Positions 51,729-63,790 of a stretch of 64,000 nt of DNA are shown here, one piece after another. Position 1 is the first letter of the stretch. The number at the start of each line of letters is the position of its first letter. Under the pieces are notes generated by a model. The model ran no database searches. It was not told the origin of the DNA and worked only from the letters and a program-made list of their open reading frames with translations. The translations under genes and the position numbers were made by a program. Source of the stretch: Bactericera cockerelli (lineage: Eukaryota; Arthropoda; Insecta; Hemiptera; Triozidae); NCBI GenBank assembly GCA_024516035.1, contig CM044964.1, positions 13,215,597 to 13,279,596 of the forward strand, in the 5' to 3' direction.

Positions 51729-54303
51729 AAATTTCGAGGCAATCAGAGTACGTTAACAGGACCCGCTCTGGCCTCAAAGATTGGAAATTTGCCAAATTTT
51801 CGAGGTTGAGCTGACATTTTCGGCCATAACTCGCGAACGAAAACTCATACGAGCTTTAAAGATATATCAAATGAAAGACCATTTTGTTGACTTTACTTCG
51901 TTGTATAATACTAGTTCCCGAAATCTTAATGGTTACTGACTAAATTAAGAATATGTAGTCGAAAACGGGCCAGGTACCCAAAGTAGAGCATCTAAGACAT
52001 GATAGGATAATGGGTGAAAATACTTATGATTTATAAAACTTATACATATAAATGTTATAAGATTAGTTTTGAATGATTTTTTGACACATTATGAAGCTAT
52101 AAATACCCGTTTTTACCTACTTGATAGTTCCTGACATTGTAAGGCATGGCCAGAAAAACAAAATAAAAATACAAACATATTACGTCAAAGTTATTCTCAT
52201 TTTTTTAATAGTAGAACTACAAATATCTAAAATTAAAAGTACAAATAGGTATTATTTCGTCAAAAAAATACAAATTAAGCAGTAAAACTTAACTTAGTTA
52301 GTTGGGAGAGGGGTAGAGAGGGAACTTTTTGAAGAATCAGGATAGAGTCTCCTACATTTACTCACAACTTGTGAGACAAACTGTTTCTCACATTCCTCTC
52401 TAGTTAGTAAGTCGCTGAAGTCACTCATCAACTTAACGCATCTCTTGGCTGTGTCATTTACAACTTTAAGGGATTGTACAATTTTAAGTCCTTTCTGATA
52501 CTGAGGCTCACCATGCCAGATTTAGGGGTCTACCCTTAAAAAGTCAGTTTTTATGACAAATCGACTGAAGAAAAGAAACGTTTCGTGAGTAATGAACTCT
52601 TAAAGGCCCCCTATCACATAAGCTGGTATGTCTTTTATTCGTACTGTAATATTGACATTTTTTGTCCCCTCTGTATCATCAGAAGAACTGAAAAGCTTTG
52701 CAGCCAATCAAGACTTTTCATCATGTGACAAAGTTGGATCGAAAAATCCCAAGCCAACAGTTTCGGCATTCAAGTACCACAGGTGATAGACAACTTTATT
52801 TAGTTCTTTCTCTGAACTATGTGTTTTGATACGACAGCATCAAACACAGGTGTAGACTAAAAGGACCTTGCACATTATTAGAAAAAATGTTAGAGCGGCA
52901 CAACATTCTAGAAGTTGTCTTGAGAAGCGTCTTTGACTGTAAAATGGGTAGTAGAACTGAACCTCATCCAGATAATTTATATGAGAACGCGATTAGCTCA
53001 GTGGTTAAGCACCGCTTGCCATGCGGAAGGTCCTGGGTTCGATCCTCCGTGCCGACAAAAATTTGTATTCTTAATTTGGTTACAATTGTTTGTAAGGGAT
53101 ACCTTCCGGTGCGCTCGTGTTGACTCAGCACCTAAATGGGAAGTATTGTGTTACTTCTCGCCCATCATAGGGGAGGCATACGACGGGATGGGCAGGTTAC
53201 AACACAGACCACAAGTGTCTACAGTAGCTCCTGTTCCTTGGCTATAACCTGTGGTACTTGAATGCCGAAATTGTTGGCTTGGGATTTTTCGATCCAACTT
53301 TGTCACATGATGAAAAGTCTGGAATGGTTGCAAAGCTTTTCAGTTCTTCTGATGATACAGAGGGGACAAAAAATGTCAACATTACAATACGAATAAAAGA
53401 CATACCAGCTTATGTGAGAGGGGGCCTTAAAGAGTTCATTACTCACGAAACATTTCTTTTCTTCAGTCGATTTGTCATAAAAACTGACTTTTTGAGGGTA
53501 GACCCCTAAATCTGGCATGGTGAGCCTCAGTATCAGAAAGGACTTAAAATTGTACAATCCCTTAAAGTTGTAAATGACACAGCCAAGAGATGCGTTAAGT
53601 TGATGAGTGACTTCAGCGACTTACTAACTAGAGAGGAATGTGAGAAACAGTTTGTCCCACAAGTTGTGAGTAAATGTAGGAGACTCTATCCTGATTCTTC
53701 AAAAAGTTCCCTCTCTACCCCTCTCCCAACTAACTAAGTTAAGTTTTACTGCTTAATTTGTATTTTTTTGACGAAATAATACCTATTTGTACTTTTAATT
53801 TTAGATATTTGTAGTTCTACTATTAAAAAAATGAGAATAACTTTGACGTAATATGTTTGTATTTTTATTTTGTTTTTCTGGCCATGCCTTACAATGTCAG
53901 GAACTATCAAGTAGGTAAAAACGGGTATTTATAGCTTCATAATGTGTCAAAAAATCATTCAAAACTAATCTTATAACATTTATATGTATAAGTTTTATAA
54001 ATCATAAGTATTTTCACCCATTATCCTATCATGTCTTAGATGCTCTACTTTGGGTACCTGGCCCGTTTTCGACTACATATTCTTAATTTAGTCAGTAACC
54101 ATTAAGATTTCGGGAACTAGTATTATACAACGAAGTAAAGTCAACAAAATGGTCTTTCATTTGATATATCCTTAAAGCTCGTATGAGTTTTCGTTCGCGA
54201 GTTATGGCCGAAAATGACAGCTCAACCTCGAAAATTTGGCAAATTTCCAAACTTTGAGGCCAGAGCGGGTCCTGTTAACGTTCTCTGATTGCCTTGAAAT
54301 TTT
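51729..54303. mobile_element. Giant palindrome: about 1.06-kb inverted arms around a 460-bp loop
   Basis: Left arm about 51729-52785, right arm about 53246-54303 (cut by the N gap). Each arm carries the same transposon-like ORF reading outward from the loop. The outermost matching blocks include ggacccgctctggcctcaaa and its reverse. The loop (52786-53245) has a tRNA-like stretch at 52988-53058 (gattagctcagtggttaagc, gggttcgatcctcc). Confidence 0.9.
53240..53739 (+). pseudogene. Transposon-derived ORF in right arm (one internal stop)
   Basis: Reads WYLNAEIVGLGFFDPTLSHD and EKSGMVAKLF, then a TAA at 53508-53510, then in the same frame EPQYQKGLKIVQSLKVVNDT, AKRCVKLMSDFSDLLTREEC and EKQFVPQVVSKCR to a stop near 53738. 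The pattern (L.FFD..., then ND.A.R.VKL..D...L...E...Q...QVV...R) resembles a family of uncharacterised transposon-derived insect proteins. That is recall, not a search. The left arm (about 52292-52790, -) holds the same ORF with the same stop. Confidence 0.6.
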
Positions 54304-54403
54304 NNNNNNNNNNNNNNNNNNNNNNNNNNNNNNNNNNNNNNNNNNNNNNNNNNNNNNNNNNNNNNNNNNNNNNNNNNNNNNNNNNNNNNNNNNNNNNNNN
54401 NNN
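54304..54403. other. Assembly gap (100 N)
   Basis: Exactly 100 Ns at the outer end of the palindrome's right arm, a place where assemblers often break. Confidence 0.97.
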
Positions 54404-54459
54404 GGTATTGCACTCTGGGAAAACGATACAAAAATAATCCTTGTGTCAGCAGTACAAAG

Positions 54460-54476
54460 TCGAGAGAGAGACAGAA

Positions 54477-54524
<48 letters not shown>

Positions 54525-54875
54525 TAATAGGGAGAGAGGAGAGAGAGAGATGAATTAAGGAAAGTAAAGGGAGTGGGAGAGTGAGATTACTATGAAGGGA
54601 GAGAGAAGGATAAATAGAGATGTGTAAAGAAAGAGGAAGAGAGAAAAATTGGGTGGGAGCAGTACAAAAAAGAAAGAAAAAATATGAGTATTAGGAAAAG
54701 GAACGAAAGAGAGAGGACAGAGAGGGGAAGTAATAGAAAAGTGAAAGAGAGAGAGAATAAAAGATTAAAAGAAAAATCTAAGGAAGAGGAGGAGAGATAA
54801 GAAAGAAGGGGGGGAGAGGAAGAGAGGGAGAGAGAGAGAGAGAGAGAGAGAGGCACGAGGATCGAGAGGGAAGAA
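54460..54875. repeat. GA-rich microsatellite region
   Basis: Long imperfect (GA)n/(GGGA)n purine tract. The ORFs of Ser/Leu on the minus strand are artefacts. Confidence 0.9.
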
Positions 54876-54884
54876 AGCACTATA

Positions 54885-55325
54885 CAGGGTGGTCCAGAAA
54901 GTTTGCACCAAAATGATAGGGGTAATAAAAGAGACCATTTCCAACAAAAATATTCCCGGACATTTTCCTTTATTTTTTGTCGTTTTCAAAATGGCGGCCA
55001 AAATGTGTGTTTTTCAATTATGTGCGTTCAGAACCTTGACAGCCTAAATGAGCATGATCATTAAAACATTGAACGGGTTAATTTAACTTATTTTAATTAA
55101 AATTTTATTCTCAATTCAAAAATGCAATCCGTTTTTTTCTAGGTGGTACAGAAAAAATTAAAAAAATCAAAAGCCAAACCAAAGTCGGAATATTTGAAAA
55201 ACACGTTTTGGCCGCCATTTTGAAAACGACAAAAAAATAAAGGAAAATGTCCGGGAATATTTTTGTTGGAAATGGTCTCTTTTATTACCCCTATCATTTT
55301 GGTGCAAACTTTCTGGACCACCCTG
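54885..55325. mobile_element. 441-bp MITE with about 130-bp TIRs, TA target
   Basis: Ends CAGGGTGGTCCAGAAAGTTT and reverse complement, TA at 54883-54884 and 55326-55327, typical of Tc1/mariner-related MITEs. Arms include cccggacattttcctttatt. Confidence 0.92.
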
Positions 55326-55551
55326 TAGAGTATAGAGTGTTGGTTCATAATTTTTAATGAAAATGTATGTATGACATAGTAATAGAATGTTTTTGTATGA
55401 AACATCCTTTCATTGTATGGATTTGTTTGAAAAAGTCAAGATTAACCCTAAACATTGAAGATCATTTAACATTTTTAATATTATTAAGATAATCCTTGTC
55501 ATCTCTGTGCGACAGAACAAGTTCTAGCAAGAATTAATTAAATGATTAAAA

Positions 55552-56244
55552 TCTATATCTATAAAAGAAAGCTGTCTGTATGTGTGTATGTATGTGTGTA
55601 TGTATGTATGTGTGTATGTATGTTCTTTATACAAATCCACACCGTTTGACCGAGAAACCTGAAATTTTGCACATAGGTCCGCTTGGATCAGGAAATTCTT
55701 CTAGGCTAGATTATATCTCCCTGAGGTTAAGCTACAATGAGTAAGGATAAAAATGGATGGGTGACGCAAAAAAAATGCACGTTTTTTGACATAAATGACA
55801 TTTTTTCTCGAAATTTGTCGCGACGACCTATCAACTCAAAGCGAGAAAGTTTTAGGCAAGGGCTTGAGCTTTCAATTGACATATCGATCGCGAATTTCTG
55901 ATGAGCCGTTCTTGAGCTACGCCGGGTAAGGTAAAAAAATGGATGGGTAACATGTAAAATATTCACGTTTTTTGACCTAAATGACATTTTTTTCTCGAAA
56001 TTTGAAGTGACGACCTATCAACTCAGAGCGAGAAAGTTTTAGGCAAGGGTTTAGGCTTTCATTTGACATATTGATCGCGAAATTCTGATGAGCCATTCTT
56101 GAGCTACGCCGGGGAAGGCCAGAAAATAGATGGGCGAAAAATATTCAGGTTTTTTTTCAAACCTAAATGACATTTTGTTGTGTGTGTGTGGTGTGTGTGT
56201 GTGTGGGTGGTGTTGTGTGTGTGGTGGTGTGTGTGTGTGTGTGT

Positions 56245-56276
<32 letters not shown>

Positions 56277-56304
56277 GGTGTGTGTGTGTGTGGTGTGTGT
56301 GTGT

Positions 56305-56353
<49 letters not shown>

Positions 56354-56364
56354 TGTGTGTGTGG

Positions 56365-56395
<31 letters not shown>

Positions 56396-56643
56396 TGTGT
56401 GGTGTGGTGTGTGTGTGTGGGTGTGTGTGTGTGTGGTGTGTGTGTGGTGTGTGGTGTGGTATGTGTGTGTGTGTGGTGTGTGGGTGTGTGCGTGTGTGTG
56501 CGTGTGTGTGCGTGTGTGTGCGTGTGTGTGCGTGTGTGTGGGTGTGTGTGGATGTGTGTGTGTGGATGTGTGTGTGTGGGTGGGTGTGTGTGTGCGTTGT
56601 GTGTGTTTGATGGGCTGGCGAAGCGGCGGGTGTAACCCGCTAG
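55552..56643 (+). mobile_element. Non-autonomous Helitron with internal tandem repeats and GT expansion
   Basis: Starts TCTATATCTATAAAAG after A; ends with hairpin cgggtgtaacccg followed by CTAG and then T, the Helitron layout (5' TC, 3' stem-loop and CTRR, A/T insertion). Contains 2.3 copies of a 186-bp unit (55745-56175; ctatcaactcaaagcgagaa, gagctacgccggg) and a compound (GT)n tract (56177-56605). No Rep/helicase ORF. Confidence 0.78.
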
Positions 56644-56859
56644 TAGATTATAAAAAAGGAGGGAAATAGAAATCCCTTAGATAATATTTGGCATACTTGG
56701 GCTGGAAATTCCCACACATGTTCTCTACTTGTTCGTTCTTGTTTCTGATGATTCATCCTGAATAATTTGCAACTTCGAGTGTGCTATTTCTGAGATGACA
56801 GACTTCCTTCATGAAATTGCTTTTTTTTTCTCTTCTTTTCTCTCTCCCTCTCTTTCCTT

Positions 56860-57075
56860 CTCTCCCGCTCTCTTAATCTCTCTTTCCTTATTTCTTATTT
56901 CTCTCTTTCTCTCTCCTCACTATTTCCTCCTCATGTTCTTCTGCTTTCTCTTCATCTGACTTTCTTTATATTCAATCAGGGTATCTTTTTCTGTCAAACC
57001 ATTTTTCCCTCTTGTCAACTGAACTATATCGGGCCTTCTCTTTCTTTCCATTCTTGGGACTCAAACCACTTCTTT
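56860..57075. repeat. CT-rich stretch
   Basis: Imperfect tctctttctctctcc runs (about 56820-56950), then ordinary sequence to 57075. Confidence 0.6.
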
Positions 57076-57076
57076 T

Positions 57077-57273
57077 CCGCTACCTCAATCACAACCACCC
57101 AGTATGGAGGAACGTATGTGTATTCAAGCTACCTCAATCACAATCACTCAGTATGAAGGAATGTATGTGTATTCAAGCTACCTCAATCACAACCACCCAG
57201 TATGCAGGAACGTACGTGTATTCAAGCTACCTCAATCACAACCACCCAGTATGCAAGAACGTATGTGTATTCA
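57077..57273. repeat. 49-bp tandem repeat, four units
   Basis: gctacctcaatcacaaccac, ccagtatgcaggaacgtatg, tgtattcaa; exactly about 196 bp. Flanking 57274-57480 shows nothing recognised. Confidence 0.9.
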
Positions 57274-57547
57274 AAACAGTCTAAAGTAGCTGGCACATAC
57301 GAAATACGTGAAATGGGTTTGCTTTTTTGTTCCCCGTACAAAGTATTCAATTCGTACGTGTCAGACTTTGAACTTCATGTTTGTGTTTACAATTCTGCCT
57401 TACTCTGGGCCTGAAACTTTCTGTGTGTGACCTGAAATAACCCGCTAGGAGTGGGCTTTCAAAATACAGGGTGTTGAAATCCTAGGTTAATACAGTAGAA
57501 CTTGAATATAAGAGAACTCAAGGGAACCAGATTTTTTTCTCTTTCAA

Positions 57548-57862
57548 CCTCTTCCTTCCCAATGTGCATCTGAATGCACATTTTTTTGGTAATGCTATCA
57601 TACCAAGACAAAATTATCCCGTCTATAATAACAGAGTTCTCCTTCCTTAGAAAAAACCTCTGTGGTAAAGATCCGTTTACATTAAAGATTAAAATCAACA
57701 TGAGTTCAGAAAAGTGTTTGTGCATTTGAATGCACCTTGGGAAGATACCGTTACAAACCCTATATTGCGATCGAGAAGATAACACTACTCAGAAAATGTG
57801 CATTTGGATGCACATCGGACAGGTACCACTACAAATGATAAAAGCGCTTGGGAAGGAAGAGG
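57548..57862. mobile_element. 315-bp MITE (CCTCTTCCTTCCCAA ends) with subterminal palindromes
   Basis: 15-bp TIRs CCTCTTCCTTCCCAA / TTGGGAAGGAAGAGG; flanks TCAA (57544-57547) and TCTA (57863-57866), an imperfect 4-bp duplication. tgtgcatctgaatgcaca and tgtgcatttggatgcaca palindromes sit near both ends, and one more at 57717. Inserted in a MITE related to 42053-42199. Confidence 0.8.
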
Positions 57863-58254
57863 TCTAGGTTTCTCTTATAAAGAGGTTATTTTCCCTAGGG
57901 GAGAGGTTAATTTGATCTGGAATGTCTTGTCTTATATCCATATTCTTCTTATTTTCAGTTCTCTTAAAAATAAAACTACAACTTAAGTTGTGCATATATT
58001 TCAAATTAAATACATAGTAAGTTCTCTTTTATCCAGGTTTTTTTATTTATTTTAAAGATGAGAGTTTCACAGCCTTTTTATTTCGTAGCCATGAAACAGG
58101 AGCTACTGTAGACGCTTGTGCTCTGTGTTTGTCTGTTTGACTGAATATTTGAGATTTCATATTTGTGTTCACTATCCTGGCCTACTGTGGGCCTGAGGAG
58201 TAACGACAGTTCGCGGCAGTACCCAAGAGAAAATAAAAGAAGTAGGTACATATT

Positions 58255-58345
58255 TATAACAGTGTTGGAGGCTCTTAGTAACCTCACACCCACCCACAAA
58301 AATTGTGAAAAAGACTCCTGCTCCACCTCAAATAATAAAGGATAC
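58255..58345 (+). mobile_element. SINE family-6 tail fragment
   Basis: ggaggctcttagtaacctca, cccacaaaaattgtgaaaaa, tccacctcaaataataaag. Confidence 0.55.
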
Positions 58346-58379
58346 TCCACTGACTTTGGTACCTATGTTTATTGTTATT

Positions 58380-58570
58380 ATTATTATGTAACTCTTTATT
58401 AATAGGACACATGTCCAAACATGTACATAATTATAAAAATTAGAATACAAATTTAGAACAATATAAACAAGAAAAGAAAAGATAAACAACGTAGATAAAA
58501 TATATACACATGTCCTAACTAAAGGGCGGGGTTATTGCAAAAGGCAATCTCTTCCACCCAACCCTTTATC
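58380..58570 (-). mobile_element. Family-2 retroelement tail
   Basis: Reverse copy: attattatgtaactctttat...aagggcggggttattgcaaa, ggcaatctcttccacccaac. Confidence 0.65.
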
Positions 58571-58749
58571 ATCAATTAAGAATCACGACTGTCCAATTGC
58601 ATTTCCACAGTAGGCAATTTCAGAAACAAATTTAATTTTAATCTCACTGTGGTTTAAAAAAAATATGCTATCGGCTCAATTTCAAAAACCGACCGAACGC
58701 AATACATACTTTCAATGTATACCTTATACATAATAGAGAGTAAAAATAT

Positions 58750-61453
58750 CAAACACCTCGGCCGAGGTGTGAAGAACGCCTATACAAAGAAAGAGACAGC
58801 CCGGCAGAGTGTAAGGTTACGGAAAACATAGTTCCCATGCATTTCATGTACCTACTTTCAGCCAGCGAAAAGTGCAACATGAATTTCAAAAATTGCAATT
58901 TTTATTGCAGAAATGGACTCTACGTTGAAAAATAAGTTGATTTGACTCTTTGTTCGACTTCCTAGGCCAACGGGAACCCTATTTTCGAGACCCCCCAACA
59001 ATCGTGAAAGACACGAAAAGATTCATAATTTTTTTTTTTTTTTTTCCGTTTTTTTTTTCATACGGATCCTTTGAGACCCGACTTCGTGTCTTTAACTTGG
59101 CACTGAAGATTAAAAGAGGTGTCTAAAGTGATCAAGATATAATGGAGATTGGCCCGGACCAAAAAAAAAATTCTAAATTATAAGCGGGCGGCCCATTTGG
59201 GCGGCCTCGGGTTTTGGGAGCCCAAATCGGGAATTGAAGGATAATACTAATCTTAAGTGGTATCAAATGAAAGATCTTGATGAGCAGATACCAAATTTCT
59301 TGATTTTATTCCTTCATCCGGTCCACTGGGTGGCACCTGGTGGCCTTTTCATTTTCTTTGGCGGGTAGGTACCTTCGAATCCTTAGCTTAGTGGTAAGAT
59401 CTTGGCCAGTATGTATTTTTGGAGATGACCTCGCTCTCTCTCTGCAAAATTTCAATGTTTAAGTTTCCAAGTATTAATTTAGTTAGTTCATTTTCTGGCC
59501 GTTACTTTAGAAGACAACTTTGTCTATTGGTAGCATGCTCGAACTGCCACCCAGTTAGCACGGGTTCGAATCCTGGCTAGGACGAAATTTTTAGCTCTAT
59601 TTTTTTTCAATTTGGGCTTAACGTTGTTCTGTTTTTCCGCTCTTTATATTTGATTTTCATGATGACCCTATTACCCTCGCGAGGAAAATGGTAGTAGTTG
59701 TAGAAATGGCAATCACCTGTGGCGGCATTACGGGATGATTTTGGACAATCATGGTTGGATGGAGATAAAATATGATGAATCAGCTCTCATGATGTCGATG
59801 CTACTCAGTAAAAGTTGTGACAAAGTAGTGACCTTGGCCAAGTGGGTAGCATACTAGGCTTGCACGCACGATGACTTGGGTTCGATCCCCATCAGGCCAG
59901 TTTTTTTTTTATCTGTCAATTATGTCCGGGGTACACTCATACCTCGTGAGGTATTGATAAGGGACGTCACCACCGTGTTCTCTCCCGAACGTCACCACCG
60001 TATTTGCTCAGGTAGGTACCACGAGTTCTCTCCCGCTCATGGTTTTATTAACACCGAATTGTCTCCCGTCGCTTGGATTTTTACCTAAGTTTATACCTAC
60101 ATAGTTTAGGCCTAGCATAAATATAATAATAGAAACACGTAATAGACATCATTGATATAGACCTGAGGCATGGCCTTCTATGTATTTTTCCTAACCCTAT
60201 GATAAACCCGAGGCATTGCTTCTATGTATTATCCCTAACCCTACTATATTCCTGAGGCATGGCCTTCTATGTATTTTACCTAACTCTACTATACACTCAA
60301 GGCATTGCCTTTTCTTTTTATACTGATTAGTTAGAGATTTTAAAGATTTTCTTATAAAAAGCCGATTTTTATATAAAAGATAATTTTATAGTTTCCATTT
60401 TCTTAAATACCTAATGTAAAAAAGCATGGTCTTATTTCCGGGAGATATACTCGTGGTGACCCCTGCAACAAGCCGGAGAGAATTCGGGTAAGAAAAGGTC
60501 AACGGGAGAGAACTCATTACCTCACCTTGATAAGGTGACTACAAATGTCTTTGGCATTTGTAAATCCAGGTGTTTTAGTGTCCTTCATGGGAGGCTCCAA
60601 GGTTTATTTAGCATTGAAAGATAAACCTAATCATGTGGAGTATAGAATCAAAAGGTCTTGATAGGCTGATTGCAAATTTATATATTATTTACTCACTTTG
60701 GGGACTCGGGGGCTGAATCGGGGATCCAAATATATATTGACCTTAGAAAAATTAAATAGGTACCTACTGCTAAAACTATATCTTAAAAAAAAAAAAAAAT
60801 TGGAATATAAGACAACTTGGTACATTCACATTTTCCCAGCTTATTTACTTTTGTAATTCACAATGTTTCAGTAGTGTATGAACCTATATTTTCGTACAAA
60901 AAGAACTGATATCCCCCAAAAACACCACTTCGTGGTTAAAAAAAGAAGAACGCCCCACTCAATAGAATGATTAGAACTAGCTAAAAATAAATGATATCAA
61001 ATTGAGAACACCTTTACCCTTTCTCTTTCTATTTCTCTGCACTCCTCTCTGAATTTATTCCTCTTATGTTTATCTTTCTTTATCATTTCTAGGGGTTATC
61101 CCAAACTTGATTTCTCTCTAAATTTACTTGTTGAACGGCAATAAAAAAGGGCGGTCGCGGTGTAATTTTCTCGATTCAAATCAAATAAGTTCAGAAAAAT
61201 CATACTCCGACCGCCATTTTTTATTGCCGTTCAACAAGTAAATTTAGAGAGAAATCAAGTTTGGGATAACCCCAAGAAATGATAAAGAAAGATAAACATA
61301 AGAGGAATAAATTCAGAGAGGAGTGCAGAGAAATAGAAAGAGAAAGGGTAAAGGTGTTCTCAATTTGATATCATTTATTTTTAGCTAGTTCTAATCATTC
61401 TATTGAGTGGGGCGTTCTTCTTTTTTTAACCACGAAGTGGTGTTTTTGGGGGT
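58750..61453. mobile_element. Second copy of the 2.6-kb AT-target element
   Basis: Starts CAAACACCTCGGCCGAGGTG after AT (58748-58749) and ends ...gtttttgggggt before AT (61454-61455). Roughly 90% or more similar to 23305-25866 through most of its length, including tRNA-like segments and the closing hairpin (60905-61453), with small indels (for example an extra segment near 59985-60020). No protein recognised. Confidence 0.85.
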
Positions 61454-61479
61454 ATTTTATTACAAATAGGAATTAAGGA

Positions 61480-61940
61480 GCGCGGTAGCGCTCCGACCCG
61501 CCAAGTCAATCGAAATAGTTCGCGCGCTACCAAGAGTATACTATACGCGACAGCATAAGTAGCACATTTCGTGTAGTTGTAGGAGAAAAAGTACAAGTGA
61601 TGGAGGAAATTGAACTACATATACAGATTGGGGCACGATAGTAGACAAGCTTTTAAAAAAGAAACATCGAAATCGTTTGACTTAAGTTGGTCAAAAACAC
61701 ACTGTAAAAACGTCATTTTTTTTCAAAAAATTCTGCTTCTTCTTTGACGTTGACCGCTCTACAGCCAAAACTACTGGACCGATTTTCATGAACGATGGCT
61801 CATTTTTTTTCTTCTGGGTGGTAGGTGTGCCTTTTTATGGTTTCATTATCCCAAAAGCTACCATTTGGCCGTTAATTAGGAAAAGGATCATTTTCAGAGC
61901 TCAGAATAACATTGCAGTATAGATATTTAATCTAGTTTAT
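61480..61940. repeat. Dispersed repeat, diverged second copy at 63295-63790
   Basis: Shared blocks: gtagttgtaggagaaaaagt, agattggggcacgata, cgttgaccgctctacagcca, aactactggaccgattttca, ggatcattttcagagctcag. gaccgattttcatgaacgat is like stretches common in Helitrons or LINEs of arthropods, but I see no termini. Confidence 0.6.
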
Positions 61941-62029
61941 TATGTACATACCTATTCATTCACAAACCTTTCAATCCACATGTCCCGATGTGAAATTGTA
62001 TAAAGATATACTAACCCATAAATAGTCGC

Positions 62030-62310
62030 CGGTGCTGAGTGAGTTAGCGCGCTAAGCTTACCACGCATGGTGGCCTGTATTCGATCCCCAGCTGGGCAGG
62101 AATTTTTCTGCACTTTACTTGGGTGTTTGGGGTCCACTCATACCTCGTGAGGAAAAATGAGTAGTTACTGAATAAGTAACGACCAGTGACGGCATTACCA
62201 GAGTTAAAATAAATTAATGTAATAGAATTTGAAAAGTAAAGGAGGCTCTTAGTAATGCTGCACTACCCACAAAATTTGTGAAGAGGCCTTGTGCTTGACC
62301 ACAAATAATT
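62030..62310 (+). mobile_element. tRNA-derived SINE, family 6
   Basis: gctgagtgagttagcgcgct, core gtccactcatacctcgtgag and gtaacgaccagtgacggcat, tail caaaatttgtgaagaggcct. Confidence 0.8.
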
Positions 62311-63294
62311 TCATACATACACATAGCTATAATAAACCTGTAATGCCCAAGGAGTGAAAAAGACAAGATTTTTTTTTCTTCTAAAATGTTGGTTAGGTAT
62401 ATTAGGTTCAAAAATGTAAAAAAAATCTCTAGTACCTACCCAATGTTACATAATGTATGTGTAACATGAATCTCATAAATATTTGGGGACCTTTTTAAGT
62501 GGGAAATGTAGAAGTTTCATAGAAAACATTGTAAAAGCCCCTACACTACCTAATACCTATTCCTAATTAGGAATGTTAGGTACATAGGAAGTGAAAGGCT
62601 TTTTTATCCCTATCCAATCCTCTCTAGTAAATATTTCTTTCACTGGCCGCTAAAAATATTATTATACAAAGTAAAATAAATTGAAGCTTTTATATGTTGC
62701 AAACACCACAGGTTATGTCAATAGTCCAGTTAGCTCAGTGGTTAAGGCGGCACTGAGTAGAGCTAGAGAGATGCTAGAGGTCCGCGGGTTCGAGCTGAGA
62801 CTTGTGATTTTTTTTTTAAACAAAATACTCTTTACTTGTTTTAGTTTTACATAATTTACATTAAATTTAGTGAGTTTATGAGGTACTATTAACCTTTTTG
62901 TTGTGGGTTGTGTTGTACCTCATTTATAATATAAAATAAAAAATTAACAGTTAAAAAAAATATATTTATACATTTATTACTCAACACAATAAGCTTCGTT
63001 CTCAGTATTCTTTCACAGAAATTAATTGTAAAAATACATAGTTATCCTCCCATTTAGGATTTTTACCTCATAATAATACATCTTGGGCATACTGCTGGAA
63101 TAATGGGACTTAAAAGTCTTTATTATTATATCTGACATAAATTAAGGAAATATGTTCAGGGTGTACCCACTATTTGAACCAGTTGAGGGGCCCATCTGGA
63201 TAAAATGAATGGCACCACACAGCATCCTTGTAAAAATCTGTGACACAGTGCCAATTTATGAAACGGGATTAATTTTAGAATAACCCGGACTATC
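62311..63294. other. AT-rich sequence with a tRNA-like SINE head at 62718-62800
   Basis: 62718-62800 (ccagttagctcagtggttaa, cgcgggttcgagc) is a tRNA-like head with an unpaired acceptor stem. 63035-63120 repeats the family-4 body (tatcctcccatttaggattt). Nothing else seen. Confidence 0.5.
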
Positions 63295-63790
63295 TCTCTA
63301 ATCGTTCTTCGACTTGAGGGAGGGTCTCGCTTGTTATCTTACCTTCTTTTAAACATAATTAACCGAACACAGTGAGAACGAACTCACTAAGTGAGGTTAT
63401 ACGCCAGAGCAAAATTAGCACAATTCTTGTAGTTGTAGGAAAAAAAGTACAAGTGATGAAGGAACTCGGACTATAAATAAATATAGATTGGGGCACGATA
63501 AAGACAAGCTTTGAAAAAAGAACCATCAAAATCGTTTGAGTTAAGTTGGAGAAAACCAAACTTTAAAAACGTCATTTTTTTCATCATTTTCTGATTCTTC
63601 TTTCACGTTGACCGCTCTACAGCCAAAACTACTTGACCGATTTTCACAAACGATGGCAAATTTTTTTCTCGTGAGTAGTAGGTGTGCTTTTTTATTGTTC
63701 TATTATCCTAAAAGGGACATTTGGCCCTTAATTGGGAAAAGGATCATTTTCAGAGCTCAGAAAAAAGTTGGTGTATAGATATTCAGTATC
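63295..63790. repeat. Second copy of the 61480-61940 repeat
   Basis: Same order of blocks with about 80-85% identity by eye. 63791-64000 shows no recognised feature. Confidence 0.6.

Noticed and set aside
52985..53060. Functional tRNA-Gly gene (loop reads GCC)
   Set aside because: A and B boxes and an anticodon stem are present, but the acceptor stem does not pair and it sits in the loop of a transposon palindrome.
56130..56669. Cys/Val-rich ORFs in the GT tract
   Set aside because: Simple (GT)n translation in overlapping frames inside a Helitron.
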